9,279 bases of DNA from Anaerolineales bacterium (GCA_020432595.1 JAGQGA010000172.1:1-9279), one strand, 5' to 3'; counted from the stretch's first letter, positions 1 to 6,057 are shown. The notes: generated from the sequence alone by a model not told the origin. A program made the numbers and translations.

Positions 1-306
1 ATTGAGGCGTTGACGCGGGCGATGGCGCTGGATTTAGCTCCCTACGGGGTGCGTGTCCACAGCCTGGTGCCTGGCTCCATTGACACCGCCAATTTGGACG
101 AGGCGACGCGGCGGCAGCGCGGCGAAAACATCCCGCTGGGGCGGGTGGGCGACCCCGACGAACTGGCCGGGCCAGCCCTGTTCCTGGCTTCCGACGATGC
201 CCGCTATATGACCGGCCACTGCCTGTATGTGGACGGGGGGATGCTGGCGCAGCAGCGATCAACGGCCGTTGATATTTTTCCCCTTAGTCGTTTTCCTAAA
301 ATCTAA
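1..306 (+). CDS. SDR-family NAD(P)-dependent oxidoreductase, C-terminal part (5' end outside window)
   Basis: The frame is open from base 1 and ends with TAA at 304-306. It gives the last 101 residues of a short-chain dehydrogenase/reductase. Visible family marks are the post-catalytic helix (LTRAMALDLAPYGVRVHSLVPG, quoted in part), the PG-x-I-x-T cofactor-side segment, the PLGRVGDPDELAGPALFLASDDARY region (shown only by key residues: PLGR, DELA, FLAS) and the terminal YVDGG strand. The catalytic Ser-Tyr-Lys and the Rossmann glycine motif lie upstream of the window, so substrate cannot be inferred. After the usual C-terminal end (YVDGGMLAQQ) there is a tail of about 16 residues. Part of it is encoded by an AACGGCCGTT palindrome at 261-270, so the tail may be a late addition. 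It lies 39 bp upstream of the hyuA-like gene on the same strand, with a hairpin repeat between them. Confidence 0.93.
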   Translation: MEALTRAMALDLAPYGVRVHSLVPGSIDTANLDEATRRQRGENIPLGRVGDPDELAGPALFLASDDARYMTGHCLYVDGGMLAQQRSTAVDIFPLSRFPKI

Positions 307-307
307 C

Positions 308-335
308 GTAGAGACGCAAAATCTTGCGTCTCTAC
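308..335. repeat. Perfect hairpin repeat between SDR and hyuA-like genes
   Basis: The left arm GTAGAGACGCAA (308-319) and the right arm TTGCGTCTCTAC (324-335) are exact reverse complements separated by the 4-base loop AATC. No T-run follows on either side, so it is not a canonical rho-independent terminator. It fills most of the 39-bp spacer and ends 10 bp before the hyuA start. Hairpins beginning GTAGAGACG are, from memory, a dispersed intergenic repeat in cyanobacteria and Chloroflexota; I could not verify that here. It may act as an mRNA processing or stability element between the two genes. Confidence 0.85.
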
Positions 336-345
336 CAATAAACAT

Positions 346-2460
346 ATGACCCAATCCTACCGCGCCGGTGCCGATATTGGCGGCACATTTACCGATATTA
401 TTGTTGTGAATAGCGAAACCGGAGCCTTTGCCATTGGCAAGGTGCTAACCAGCACCGACGACCCTTCCCGCGCCGTCGAAGAGGGGCTGGCCGACACCCT
501 CAGCCGCTTTGGGGTGACGGCCGACGAAGTGCAGCACCTCATTCACGGGACGACGCTTGTCACCAATGCCATGATTGAGCGCAAGGGGGCAAAAACTGCC
601 CTGCTGACCACCCAGGGGTTCCGCGATGCCGTGGAAATTGGGCGGGAGACGCGCTATGACCTGTATGATTTGATGCTGGAGCAGCCGCGCCCGCTGGTGC
701 CGCGCTATTTGCGCTTTGACGTGCCGCAGCGCACCCTCTCCGACGGCGAAAGCTATGAGCCGCTGGACGTGGATTATGTCGAGCGACTAACGGCCGAATT
801 AGCGGCCAACGGCATTGAGGCGATTGCCATCAGCTTTCTCCACAGCTTCACCAACCCGGCCGATGAACGGGCGGCGCGGGCGGCGGTGGCGCGGGTGGCT
901 CCCCACCTGCGCGTTTCCATTTCGTCGGACGTGGTGCCGGAAATTCGGGAGTTTGAGCGCACTTCGACGACGATTGCCAACGTTTATGTGCAGGCATTGG
1001 TGGAGAAATATGTGCGGCAACTGGAGAACCGGCTGGCGGCACTGGGGTTTGCGGGTAATTTTTATTTGATGTTGTCGAGTGGGGGGATTGCGACGGTGGA
1101 AACGGCCGTTCTTCACCCCGTCCGCCTGCTGGAATCTGGCCCTGCGGCCGGTGCGTTGGCCGCCAACGCCTACGGCATCGCCAGCGGCCACCCCGACCTC
1201 ATCTCCTTTGACATGGGCGGCACGACGGCCAAAATTTGCGTCATAGACAAAGGGCAGCCGCTCATTGCCCACCAATTTGAGGTAGACCGCATCTACCGCT
1301 TCAAAAAAGGGTCGGGGCTGCCCATCAAAATCCCAGTCATCGAACTGATTGAAATTGGCACCGGCGGCGGTTCGATTGCGCGGGTAGACGCGCTGGGGCT
1401 GCTCAAAGTCGGCCCCGATTCGTCCGGCGCGGATCCTGGCCCCGTTTGCTATGGGCGCGGCGGCGAAGAGCCAACCGTCACCGATGCCAACCTGATTTTG
1501 GGCTATCTCGACCCCGCCTACTTCCTGGGTGGTCGCATGACGCTTGACATGGAAAAGACGCGGCAGGTGATTCAGCAAAAAATTGCCGACCCACTGGGGC
1601 TGTCGCTAGAAGAAGCGGCGTGGGGCATTCACCAGATTGCCAACGAAAACATGGCAAATGCGGCTCGCGTCCACGCCCTGGAGCGGGGCAAAGACCCGCG
1701 CCGCTTCCCGCTGTTTGCCTTTGGCGGCGCTGGCCCGGTCCACGCCTACCGCATCGCCCTGTCGCTGGGGTCGCCACTGCTGCTGGCTCCGCTAGGGGCG
1801 GGGGTGATGAGTACCGTCGGCTTTTTGTCCGCTCCGCTGGCGTTTGATTTTGTCCGCTCGTGGGCGGTGGAACTGCGCGAAATTGATTGGGCGCGGGCCA
1901 ATGGGTTGCTGGGCGAGATGGAGGCGGAGGGGGAAACGCTGCTGGTCAATTCTGGCGTGGTGCCGGCCGACATTAGCCACCGACGGGAGGTGGATATGCG
2001 GTATGTGGGGCAGGGGCATGAAATTCGGGTGCCGCTGCCGACCGAAACGCTGACCGAAGCAACCATTCCAGCACTCAAAGCGGCGTTTGACAAGGTGTAT
2101 CAGGAGCTATATGAACGGCTGGGGCCGCCGGTGCCGCTGGAAATTATTAACTGGCGGGTGGTGTCGGCCGGCCCTGCCCCCGATGTGGCACTGCAAATTG
2201 AGGCCAGCGACGGCGCAAACACCCCCGCTTTCGCGGGGGCGGCCGACACGCAAAAAGGAACGCGCCCGGCCTACTTCCCGGAACTGGGCGGCTTTGTTGA
2301 GACCCCCATCTATGACCGCTACCGGATGCGGCCGGGGATGGCGTTTACCGGTCCGGCGATTGTGGAGGAGCGGGAGTCTACGGTGATTGTGGGTGGAAAC
2401 GGCCGTTGTTCCATTGACGCGCATCATAATTTGGTGATTGAGCTGGTGACTGAAAGTTGA
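346..2460 (+). CDS. hyuA: Hydantoinase/oxoprolinase family protein, subunit A type (N-methylhydantoinase A-like)
   Basis: 704 residues, the usual length for HyuA. This family forms the ATP-dependent subunit that hydrolyses cyclic amides (hydantoins, 5-oxoproline) or carboxylates ketones, normally with a HyuB partner in the cytoplasm. Visible order: the N-terminal ASKHA-type phosphate-1 loop GADIGGTFTD (residues 8-17), HGTTLVTNA from residue 67, the phosphate-2 loop DMGGTT (289-294), GTGGGS (338-343), GADPGPVCYG (361-370) and FGGAGPVHA (about 459-467), followed by the C-terminal Hydant_A_C region. The ATG at 346 fits the N-terminal motif position; there is no Shine-Dalgarno sequence just upstream. 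No hyuB follows: the next gene is an unrelated DUF2283 protein. Substrate is unassigned; acetone carboxylase or acetophenone carboxylase subunits are alternative roles in the same superfamily. Confidence 0.93.
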   Translation: MTQSYRAGADIGGTFTDIIVVNSETGAFAIGKVLTSTDDPSRAVEEGLADTLSRFGVTADEVQHLIHGTTLVTNAMIERKGAKTALLTTQGFRDAVEIGRETRYDLYDLMLEQPRPLVPRYLRFDVPQRTLSDGESYEPLDVDYVERLTAELAANGIEAIAISFLHSFTNPADERAARAAVARVAPHLRVSISSDVVPEIREFERTSTTIANVYVQALVEKYVRQLENRLAALGFAGNFYLMLSSGGIATVETAVLHPVRLLESGPAAGALAANAYGIASGHPDLISFDMGGTTAKICVIDKGQPLIAHQFEVDRIYRFKKGSGLPIKIPVIELIEIGTGGGSIARVDALGLLKVGPDSSGADPGPVCYGRGGEEPTVTDANLILGYLDPAYFLGGRMTLDMEKTRQVIQQKIADPLGLSLEEAAWGIHQIANENMANAARVHALERGKDPRRFPLFAFGGAGPVHAYRIALSLGSPLLLAPLGAGVMSTVGFLSAPLAFDFVRSWAVELREIDWARANGLLGEMEAEGETLLVNSGVVPADISHRREVDMRYVGQGHEIRVPLPTETLTEATIPALKAAFDKVYQELYERLGPPVPLEIINWRVVSAGPAPDVALQIEASDGANTPAFAGAADTQKGTRPAYFPELGGFVETPIYDRYRMRPGMAFTGPAIVEERESTVIVGGNGRCSIDAHHNLVIELVTES
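2222..2239. repeat. GC hairpin inside the hyuA-like coding sequence
   Basis: CCCCCGC (2222-2228) and GCGGGGG (2233-2239) are perfect inverted repeats around a TTTC loop. They encode the flexible stretch NTPAFAGAA of a linker in the C-terminal part of the protein. A sequence of this shape resembles short REP-like hairpins normally found between genes, so it may have inserted in frame into a tolerant linker. That origin is inference. Confidence 0.5.
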
Positions 2461-2468
2461 ACTAATTT

Positions 2469-2535
2469 TGACAGGACGAACAGGATTTGGCATGATTTTC
2501 AAGGATAATCCTGAAAAATCATGTCAATCCTGTCG
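2469..2535. repeat. Imperfect long palindromic repeat (TGACAGGA...TCCTGTC type)
   Basis: Outer arms GACAGGA (2470-2476) and TCCTGTC (2528-2534) pair. Inner arms CATGATTTTC (2491-2500) and GAAAAATCATG (2513-2523) pair with one bulged A. The apex AGGAT/ATCCT (2502-2506 / 2508-2512) closes around one base. Together they form a long cruciform-like element that begins 8 bp after the hyuA stop and ends 26 bp before the DUF2283 start. I recall a dispersed family of palindromes built from CAGGAT units in several bacterial phyla; this looks like a decayed member. It could stabilise the hyuA mRNA 3' end. There is no T-run for a classical terminator. Confidence 0.75.
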
Positions 2536-2560
2536 AAAACTCCGAAACGCTTTTTGGAAC

Positions 2561-2776
2561 ATGAAAATTTGTTATTTTGCAGAAACCGATACGCTATATG
2601 TTCAGTTCAATGAGAAAGAGGTTGTGGAAACGCAGGAATTAAATAAAAACACGCTGTTAGACTTGGATGCAGAAGGCAATTTGGTGGCGATTACGCTGGA
2701 ACACGCTCGTGAAACGGCCAATATTTTTGATTTTTCCTTCCAACAAGCTGCTGTGCCTGCGTTGCAGGAGGGGTAG
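2561..2776 (+). CDS. DUF2283 family small protein
   Basis: 71 residues beginning MKICYFAETDTLYVQF, matching the DUF2283 pattern: MKI-x-Y followed by acidic-Asp-x-LY(V/I)-x-F, then a turn, and LDLDAEGNLVAITLEHA as the second beta-rich half. The frame is open further upstream to a TTG inside the palindromic repeat, but the family's conserved N-terminus starts at the ATG at 2561, so that start is chosen. No clear ribosome binding site is visible. DUF2283 proteins are of unknown function and are often found near toxin-antitoxin-like or mobile genes; that fits the accessory character of this stretch but gives no role. It is followed after 51 bp by the lipoprotein gene. Confidence 0.85.
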   Translation: MKICYFAETDTLYVQFNEKEVVETQELNKNTLLDLDAEGNLVAITLEHARETANIFDFSFQQAAVPALQEG

Positions 2777-2827
2777 ATGGTGTATTGTTAGGTCTTGGAA
2801 GGAATTAGCACGCGGGTTGGAGGCTTT

Positions 2828-4264
2828 ATGTCTTGCTTTTTTCGTGTGATCTTCTTGGTATGCCTTGCAGGGATTGTTTCGGCATGTGCTCCTGTAGCAG
2901 TTGAAATCCCGACTATCAGTCCAACGGCTGAAATTGCCGTTGCCCCAACACAGGTACAGACGGCGACAGCCGTTGCAACGGCATTGTCCGTTGCAACGGT
3001 ATTGCCTACGGTAACAATGCTTCCAACGGATACGCCGATTCCTTTGCCAACTTTTACCGTTACCTCGACCAATACCCCATCCCCAACTGTTACGCCTCTC
3101 CCTCCTCCTTCTTGCCCAGAGCCAAGTACAGTTGCACCGTTTGCTCTTCCACCCAATGTTGTAGAACTCAAAACGGCGATATTGGATTTTGTGAATAAGG
3201 GTGGGCAGTGGGATGTTTTGTTGGCATTGTTGGATGAGTTGGAAATTGAGCATGATGCCATTCAAGCGGATATGGATGGGGATGGGTTGATGGAAACGGC
3301 CGTTTATGTTCAATTAGCTGACGAGGATGGCACACCACATCACGCATGGTGGGTGCTTCGGTGTAGCTACACTAACGAATATAAGGTCATTTATGAGTTA
3401 CAAGGTAACTGGGCCTTTCATCGTTATTTCATTGCTGATGACTTAAATAATGATGGCCGTTCAGAGATTATAGAAGTTGGTGGTTTTGCTGGTTCAGCCT
3501 GCCATCTTGAACCTCGTGTGTGGTCATGGCAAGCTGCAGGTATAGTGGACTTATCTCCAGACCACCTTGAACTTGAACTTGGCTGTACTTCTGATGATCG
3601 TGTTGTTTTGCGGGACATGAATGGGGATGGTGTCAAAGAGATGATTTTAGCCGGGGAAACAGGAGGGCATCTGAGTGATGCTCCTGCACGCGGCATTACC
3701 CAGACTTTGACCCTTCAAGATAGTAGGTACAAATTGGAAAGCACATCGTTTGCTTCGGCAGACCTGCGAATTCATGTTCTTGATGACGCACAAAGGGCAC
3801 TGGATGCTGGAGATTTGCCTTCGGCTGTAGTGTATTATACTCAAGCTGCCTATCAGGAAATGATAACAGCGCAATCATATCTCCTGTTGTTTCCACATGT
3901 GTTGGAGGATATTCCTGAGGCGGATAGTTACCAAAAGGGGTTTGCCCTTTTTCGTTTATTTGTGATCCAATTGGCAACGAAAAATGAAGAAGAAGCGGGG
4001 CTTGTTTTGATGGATATTGATACTCAATATCTGGAAAACACGCCTGGCCATGAATTTGCCATCCTAGCACACATTTTTAAGGATGCGTTTGCAGAAGAAG
4101 GGAATCGAGGGAAAGCTTGCCTTCAGGTTGTGGCATACATTGCCGACCACTATGAAAATCAAGACCCTCCGCTAACCAGTCATTTTTATTGGGGGGACGA
4201 TATTGCCTCCTATGGAACACCGCATTCTTTTTGCCCTGTTTTTAACGTGAACGCGCTACCGTGA
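2828..4264 (+). CDS. Lipoprotein with Thr/Pro-rich linker and DxDxDG (VCBS/FG-GAP-like) loops
   Basis: 478 residues, function unknown. The ATG at 2828 has a GGAGG at 2818-2822 and opens a short lipoprotein signal: MSCFFR, a hydrophobic core, and lipobox VSAC with Cys20 as the lipidation site. Residues of about 21-100 form a Thr/Pro/Ala-rich linker, suited to displaying the rest outside the membrane. Three Asp-rich loops follow: DMDGDG (148-153), DLNNDG (205-210) and DMNGDG (263-268), each leading into a hydrophobic strand. This is the pattern of calcium-binding VCBS/FG-GAP-like repeats. The C-terminal part contains a TPR-like helix pair around residues 319-345 (AQRALDAGDLPSAVVYYTQAA in outline). 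An upstream TTG in the same frame is rejected because it would bury the signal peptide. The gene is visibly more AT-rich than hyuA. Confidence 0.85.
   Translation: MSCFFRVIFLVCLAGIVSACAPVAVEIPTISPTAEIAVAPTQVQTATAVATALSVATVLPTVTMLPTDTPIPLPTFTVTSTNTPSPTVTPLPPPSCPEPSTVAPFALPPNVVELKTAILDFVNKGGQWDVLLALLDELEIEHDAIQADMDGDGLMETAVYVQLADEDGTPHHAWWVLRCSYTNEYKVIYELQGNWAFHRYFIADDLNNDGRSEIIEVGGFAGSACHLEPRVWSWQAAGIVDLSPDHLELELGCTSDDRVVLRDMNGDGVKEMILAGETGGHLSDAPARGITQTLTLQDSRYKLESTSFASADLRIHVLDDAQRALDAGDLPSAVVYYTQAAYQEMITAQSYLLLFPHVLEDIPEADSYQKGFALFRLFVIQLATKNEEEAGLVLMDIDTQYLENTPGHEFAILAHIFKDAFAEEGNRGKACLQVVAYIADHYENQDPPLTSHFYWGDDIASYGTPHSFCPVFNVNALP
2970..3005 (+). repeat. 18-bp tandem duplication with palindromic core in lipoprotein linker
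   Basis: Two adjacent 18-bp units (2970-2987 and 2988-3005) differ at two positions only. Each carries the palindrome CCGTTGCAACGG. They encode the similar hexads AVATAL/SVATVL in the low-complexity linker, so unit gain or loss would stay in frame and only lengthen or shorten the linker. Confidence 0.8.
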
Positions 4265-4278
4265 ACTATGGAGTTAAG

Positions 4279-4407
4279 ATGCTGGAAAAACCAAACATAG
4301 CAGATGCAGATATTGTGGCTGCCTGCGTGGGGCGTATGGGCTGGATGTGGCGCAGGTGGTGTTTTTGCCGCTGGGGGCGGACGCAAATACGGCCGTTTTC
4401 ACGTTAG
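4279..4407 (+). pseudogene. Aminoglycoside phosphotransferase-like gene, N-terminal fragment, copy 1 (frameshifted)
   Basis: An ATG with a good GGAG (4270-4273) opens MLEKPNIADADIVA. A one-base deletion at 4320/4321 relative to copy 2 then throws the frame, and the reading ends at TAG 4405-4407. Correcting the frame restores CLRGAYGLDVAQVVFLPLGADANTAVF, described here as the segments ACLRGAYGL, FLPLGAD and NTAVF. This is the typical start of bacterial phosphotransferase-enzyme (APH) family proteins as I know them. Homology stops near 4401, next to an ACGGCCGT motif at 4389-4396, and the rest of the roughly 300-residue kinase is absent. The first 104 bases match copy 2 at 5117-5221 with about five substitutions. 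It is a remnant, not a working kinase. Confidence 0.7.
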
Positions 4408-4427
4408 CCAGCACCACAAGTTGTCCC

Positions 4428-4814
4428 TTACCAGATGAGTTCAACAGGGTAACTGGCAAAAGCAGCGTCTTTGCTAATCAATGGCAACTTCTTGGTGATT
4501 GCCTGGGCAATCAGTAAACGATCAAATGGGTCTCGATGATGAAATGGCAGTGTGATCAACTGTGTCAAAGTATCCATGTCAATGGGTATGATTTCTATTT
4601 CGTTGGCCGCGAGTTGGGTGGGAATGAGCGTTTCAAATGGTTGCTGCAAGGTTAATTTCTGGAGGCTTACTTTGAGGGCAATTTCCCAAAGCGAGACAAT
4701 GCTCAAGCAAATTTCGTTATCAATGTTGGTGATGAGTTGTTTGGCGACGGGGGATAAGCGGCTGTCACCGCCAATAAACCAGAGGAAGGCGTGGGTATCT
4801 AGCAGAAAGCGCAT
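4428..4814 (-). CDS. vapC: PIN-domain ribonuclease toxin, VapC-like (type II toxin-antitoxin)
   Basis: 128 residues, full length for a VapC PIN toxin. These are Mg-dependent RNases that arrest translation until neutralised by the antitoxin. The start MRFLLDTHAFLWF is diagnostic of the DTHxxLW PIN subgroup. The acidic active-site set is visible: Asp6, Glu44 (in SLWEIALK), Asp95 and Asp98 (in HRDPFDR) and Asp116 (in SKDAAF). Nothing suggests inactivation. The start codon is 2 bp after the stop of the antitoxin gene, so the pair is cotranscribed and probably translationally coupled; a GAGG lies in the antitoxin's 3' end, rather far upstream. The module is transcribed against its neighbours and sits between two fragments of the same broken kinase gene, as expected of a mobile or addictive module. 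Confidence 0.93.
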   Translation of the reverse strand: MRFLLDTHAFLWFIGGDSRLSPVAKQLITNIDNEICLSIVSLWEIALKVSLQKLTLQQPFETLIPTQLAANEIEIIPIDMDTLTQLITLPFHHRDPFDRLLIAQAITKKLPLISKDAAFASYPVELIW

Positions 4815-4816
4815 GG

Positions 4817-5041
4817 CTACATGTATTCCTCAAAGTCAGCGAGGGGTTCATCAAAATCATCGGCCATTTGGATTAACCCTTTAGCACTGCCAAATTGACG
4901 CTGGCGTTTGGCTGGCACAATAGGCAGCAGCTTGGCAAACGGCCGTTTATTCTTGAAAAGAATGACCTCTTCCCCATTGGCGACCAGATCAAGGAGCTTC
5001 ATAAATTGTTCGTTCGTTTCTTGTAATTCAACTTGCATCAT
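4817..5041 (-). CDS. Phd/YefM-type antitoxin of the PIN toxin
   Basis: 74 residues, MMQVELQETNEQF through DFEEYM. The N-terminal half shows the Phd/YefM fold pattern: a beta strand (QVELQE), a helix (EQFMKLLDLVANGEE), a strand (VILFKN) and (R)PFAKLLPI. This half dimerises and binds the operator DNA. The acidic C-terminal tail (DDFDEPLADFEEYM) is the expected disordered part that wraps the toxin's active site. An upstream ATG in frame at 5135-5137 would add 32 poorly matching residues and overlap kinase copy 2, so the start at 5039-5041 is preferred. AAAGG lies at suitable spacing before it. A tandem ATGATG leaves a choice of one residue. Confidence 0.9.
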   Translation of the reverse strand: MMQVELQETNEQFMKLLDLVANGEEVILFKNKRPFAKLLPIVPAKRQRQFGSAKGLIQMADDFDEPLADFEEYM

Positions 5042-5072
5042 GGTATTTACCTTTGCAGGGGTGATCCCTAAC

Positions 5073-5101
5073 TTATGATGACCTTCATAACAACAAGTAT
5101 A
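5073..5101 (-). promoter_or_regulatory. Candidate promoter and operator of the toxin-antitoxin pair
   Basis: On the minus strand, TATACT (plus positions 5096-5101) preceded by TGT resembles an extended -10 box; no good -35 is visible. Just downstream lies the inverted repeat TTATGA/TCATAA (5073-5078 and 5085-5090), 6-bp arms with a 6-bp spacer, covering the expected transcription start. This is where Phd/YefM antitoxins commonly autorepress. Arms are short, so chance is possible. Confidence 0.35.
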
Positions 5102-5117
5102 ACATGGATTTAATGTG

Positions 5118-5225
5118 ATGTTGGAAAAACCAAACATAGCAGATGAAGATATTGTGGCTTGCCTGCGTGGGGCATATGGGCTGGAGGTGGCGCGGGTGGT
5201 GTTTTTGCCGCTGGGGGCGGATTAA
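5118..5225 (+). pseudogene. Aminoglycoside phosphotransferase-like gene, N-terminal fragment, copy 2
   Basis: ATG at 5118 opens 35 uninterrupted codons, MLEKPNIADEDIVACLRG through FLPLGAD, then TAA at 5223-5225. This is the unshifted version of copy 1 and stops exactly where the family continues with an NTAVY-like strand. Nothing of the ATP-binding, catalytic HxDxxxxN or DFG-like regions remains. It starts 77 bp beyond the antitoxin start, divergent from it, without a convincing Shine-Dalgarno. About 94% identity with copy 1 over some 105 bp points to a recent duplication or two decayed paralogues. Confidence 0.68.
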
Positions 5226-5359
5226 GACCTGCCACTCCCCCCAGCGATACCGCCGCCCGGCAAATGGTGCTGCCGCCCAGCCACGCCAGCACCAAGCGGT
5301 GGCTGCTAATGTATGACAACGTAGACCAGCTTATGGCGGCGCAGTTGCGCCCCTATTGA
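5226..5359 (+). pseudogene. Unidentified 3' coding remnant ending in KRWLLMYDNVDQLMAAQLRPY-like tail
   Basis: After kinase copy 2 breaks off, another frame reads without interruption to TGA at 5357-5359. Its last 40 or so residues (PPSDTAARQMVLPPS..., then RWLLMYDNVDQ) look like real protein rather than noise. RWLLMYDNVD resembles the hydrophobic-Asp Walker B strand of STAND/NB-ARC ATPases, but that match is weak and rests on a few residues. No start, Walker A or domain context is present. The whole stretch 5042-5370 therefore holds the TA promoter, kinase copy 2 and this fragment, with no intact gene. Confidence 0.3.
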
Positions 5360-5370
5360 ATTGACTAAAA

Positions 5371-6039
5371 ATGATGACCAACAACCGCACTGTTTACTGT
5401 TTACTATTTACTGTTTACTTCCTGACCGGCTGCGTAGTGGGAGTGGAAACCAACATCGCGCAGCCAGCGGCCGTTATCCCCTCTGGCGACCGCGCTATCG
5501 TGGATTTTGTCATTGACGGCGACACCGTTGATGTGCTGCTGGACGGCGAAAGCTACCGCGTGCGCTACATTGGCGTAGACACGCCGGAACGGGATGAGCC
5601 GTTTTATGCTGAGGCCACGGCGGCGAACCGTGCCCTAGTAGATGGGGCGGAGGTGATTTTGGTGCGTGATGTGTCGGAAACGGATCAATACGGCCGTTTA
5701 CTCCGTTATGTCTACTTACCTAATGGCACCTTTGTCAACGCCGAACTCGTTGCCCAAGGATATGCCCGCGTTGTCACCTTCCCGCCCGACGTGGCACAGG
5801 TAGACTATTTTTCTGATCTGCAAGCCACGGCGCGGGAGCAGGGGCTGGGGTTGTGGGGGCAGTCTGATCTGTCGGCCGGCGCGGTGTGTGATTGCAGCGG
5901 CAACCATTACAACTGCGCCGACTTTGCCAGCCGCGCCGATGCCCAGGCCTGTTTTGACTACTGCATGGCCGAAGTCAACGAAGATGTCCACCATCTAGAC
6001 GGTGGTGGGGATGGGCTGGTCTGTGAATCGCTGCCGTAG
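5371..6039 (+). CDS. Thermonuclease-family (SNase-like) lipoprotein with excalibur domain
   Basis: 222 residues. A short signal peptide ends in lipobox LTGC (Cys21), so the enzyme should be anchored outside the cytoplasmic membrane, where it would degrade DNA or RNA with calcium. The SNase fold covers about 40-165, with the classical residues in place: Asp51 in IDGDT, Arg65, Asp70, Thr71 and Glu73 in VRYIGVDTPE, and Arg109 in DQYGRLLRY (equivalents of staphylococcal Asp21, Arg35, Asp40, Thr41, Glu43, Arg87). The C-terminus (about 172-222) is cysteine-rich and ends DGGGDGLVCESLP, an excalibur calcium-binding motif common on extracellular nucleases. Two ATGs are adjacent (5371, 5374); neither has a clear ribosome binding site. 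The signal peptide codons are built from a heptamer tandem repeat. It converges on the TenA-like gene, 18 bp apart, with no terminator seen. Confidence 0.93.
   Translation: MMTNNRTVYCLLFTVYFLTGCVVGVETNIAQPAAVIPSGDRAIVDFVIDGDTVDVLLDGESYRVRYIGVDTPERDEPFYAEATAANRALVDGAEVILVRDVSETDQYGRLLRYVYLPNGTFVNAELVAQGYARVVTFPPDVAQVDYFSDLQATAREQGLGLWGQSDLSAGAVCDCSGNHYNCADFASRADAQACFDYCMAEVNEDVHHLDGGGDGLVCESLP
5391..5418 (+). repeat. Tandem heptamer repeat (TGTTTAC)4 in the nuclease signal peptide
   Basis: Units lie at 5391-5397, 5398-5404, 5405-5411 (TATTTAC, one mismatch) and 5412-5418. They encode the hydrophobic core VYCLLFTVYF. Because seven is not a multiple of three, loss or gain of one unit would shift the frame before the lipobox. 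Confidence 0.85.
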
Positions 6040-6057
6040 CAGATTTGATTACGGAAC

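Noticed and set aside
308..335. Rho-independent terminator of the SDR gene
   Set aside because: Strong stem but no T-run on either strand; better described as a dispersed hairpin repeat.
799..1578. 259-codon open frame on the minus strand inside hyuA
   Set aside because: Antisense shadow of a GC-rich gene; its composition (His, Arg, Gly runs) is not protein-like and the plus frame carries all HyuA motifs.
2657..3313. 218-codon minus-strand frame over the DUF2283/lipoprotein region
   Set aside because: Rich in Arg, Trp, Cys and Asn from antisense low-complexity linker; it crosses two convincing plus-strand genes.
4278..5225. Insertion sequence or composite transposon
   Set aside because: The repeats are direct and coding, no transposase and no terminal inverted repeats are visible; kept as an insertion or recombination hypothesis only.
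6040..6057. Bidirectional terminator between the converging nuclease and TenA-like genes
   Set aside because: Only 18 bp, with no inverted repeat or T-run.
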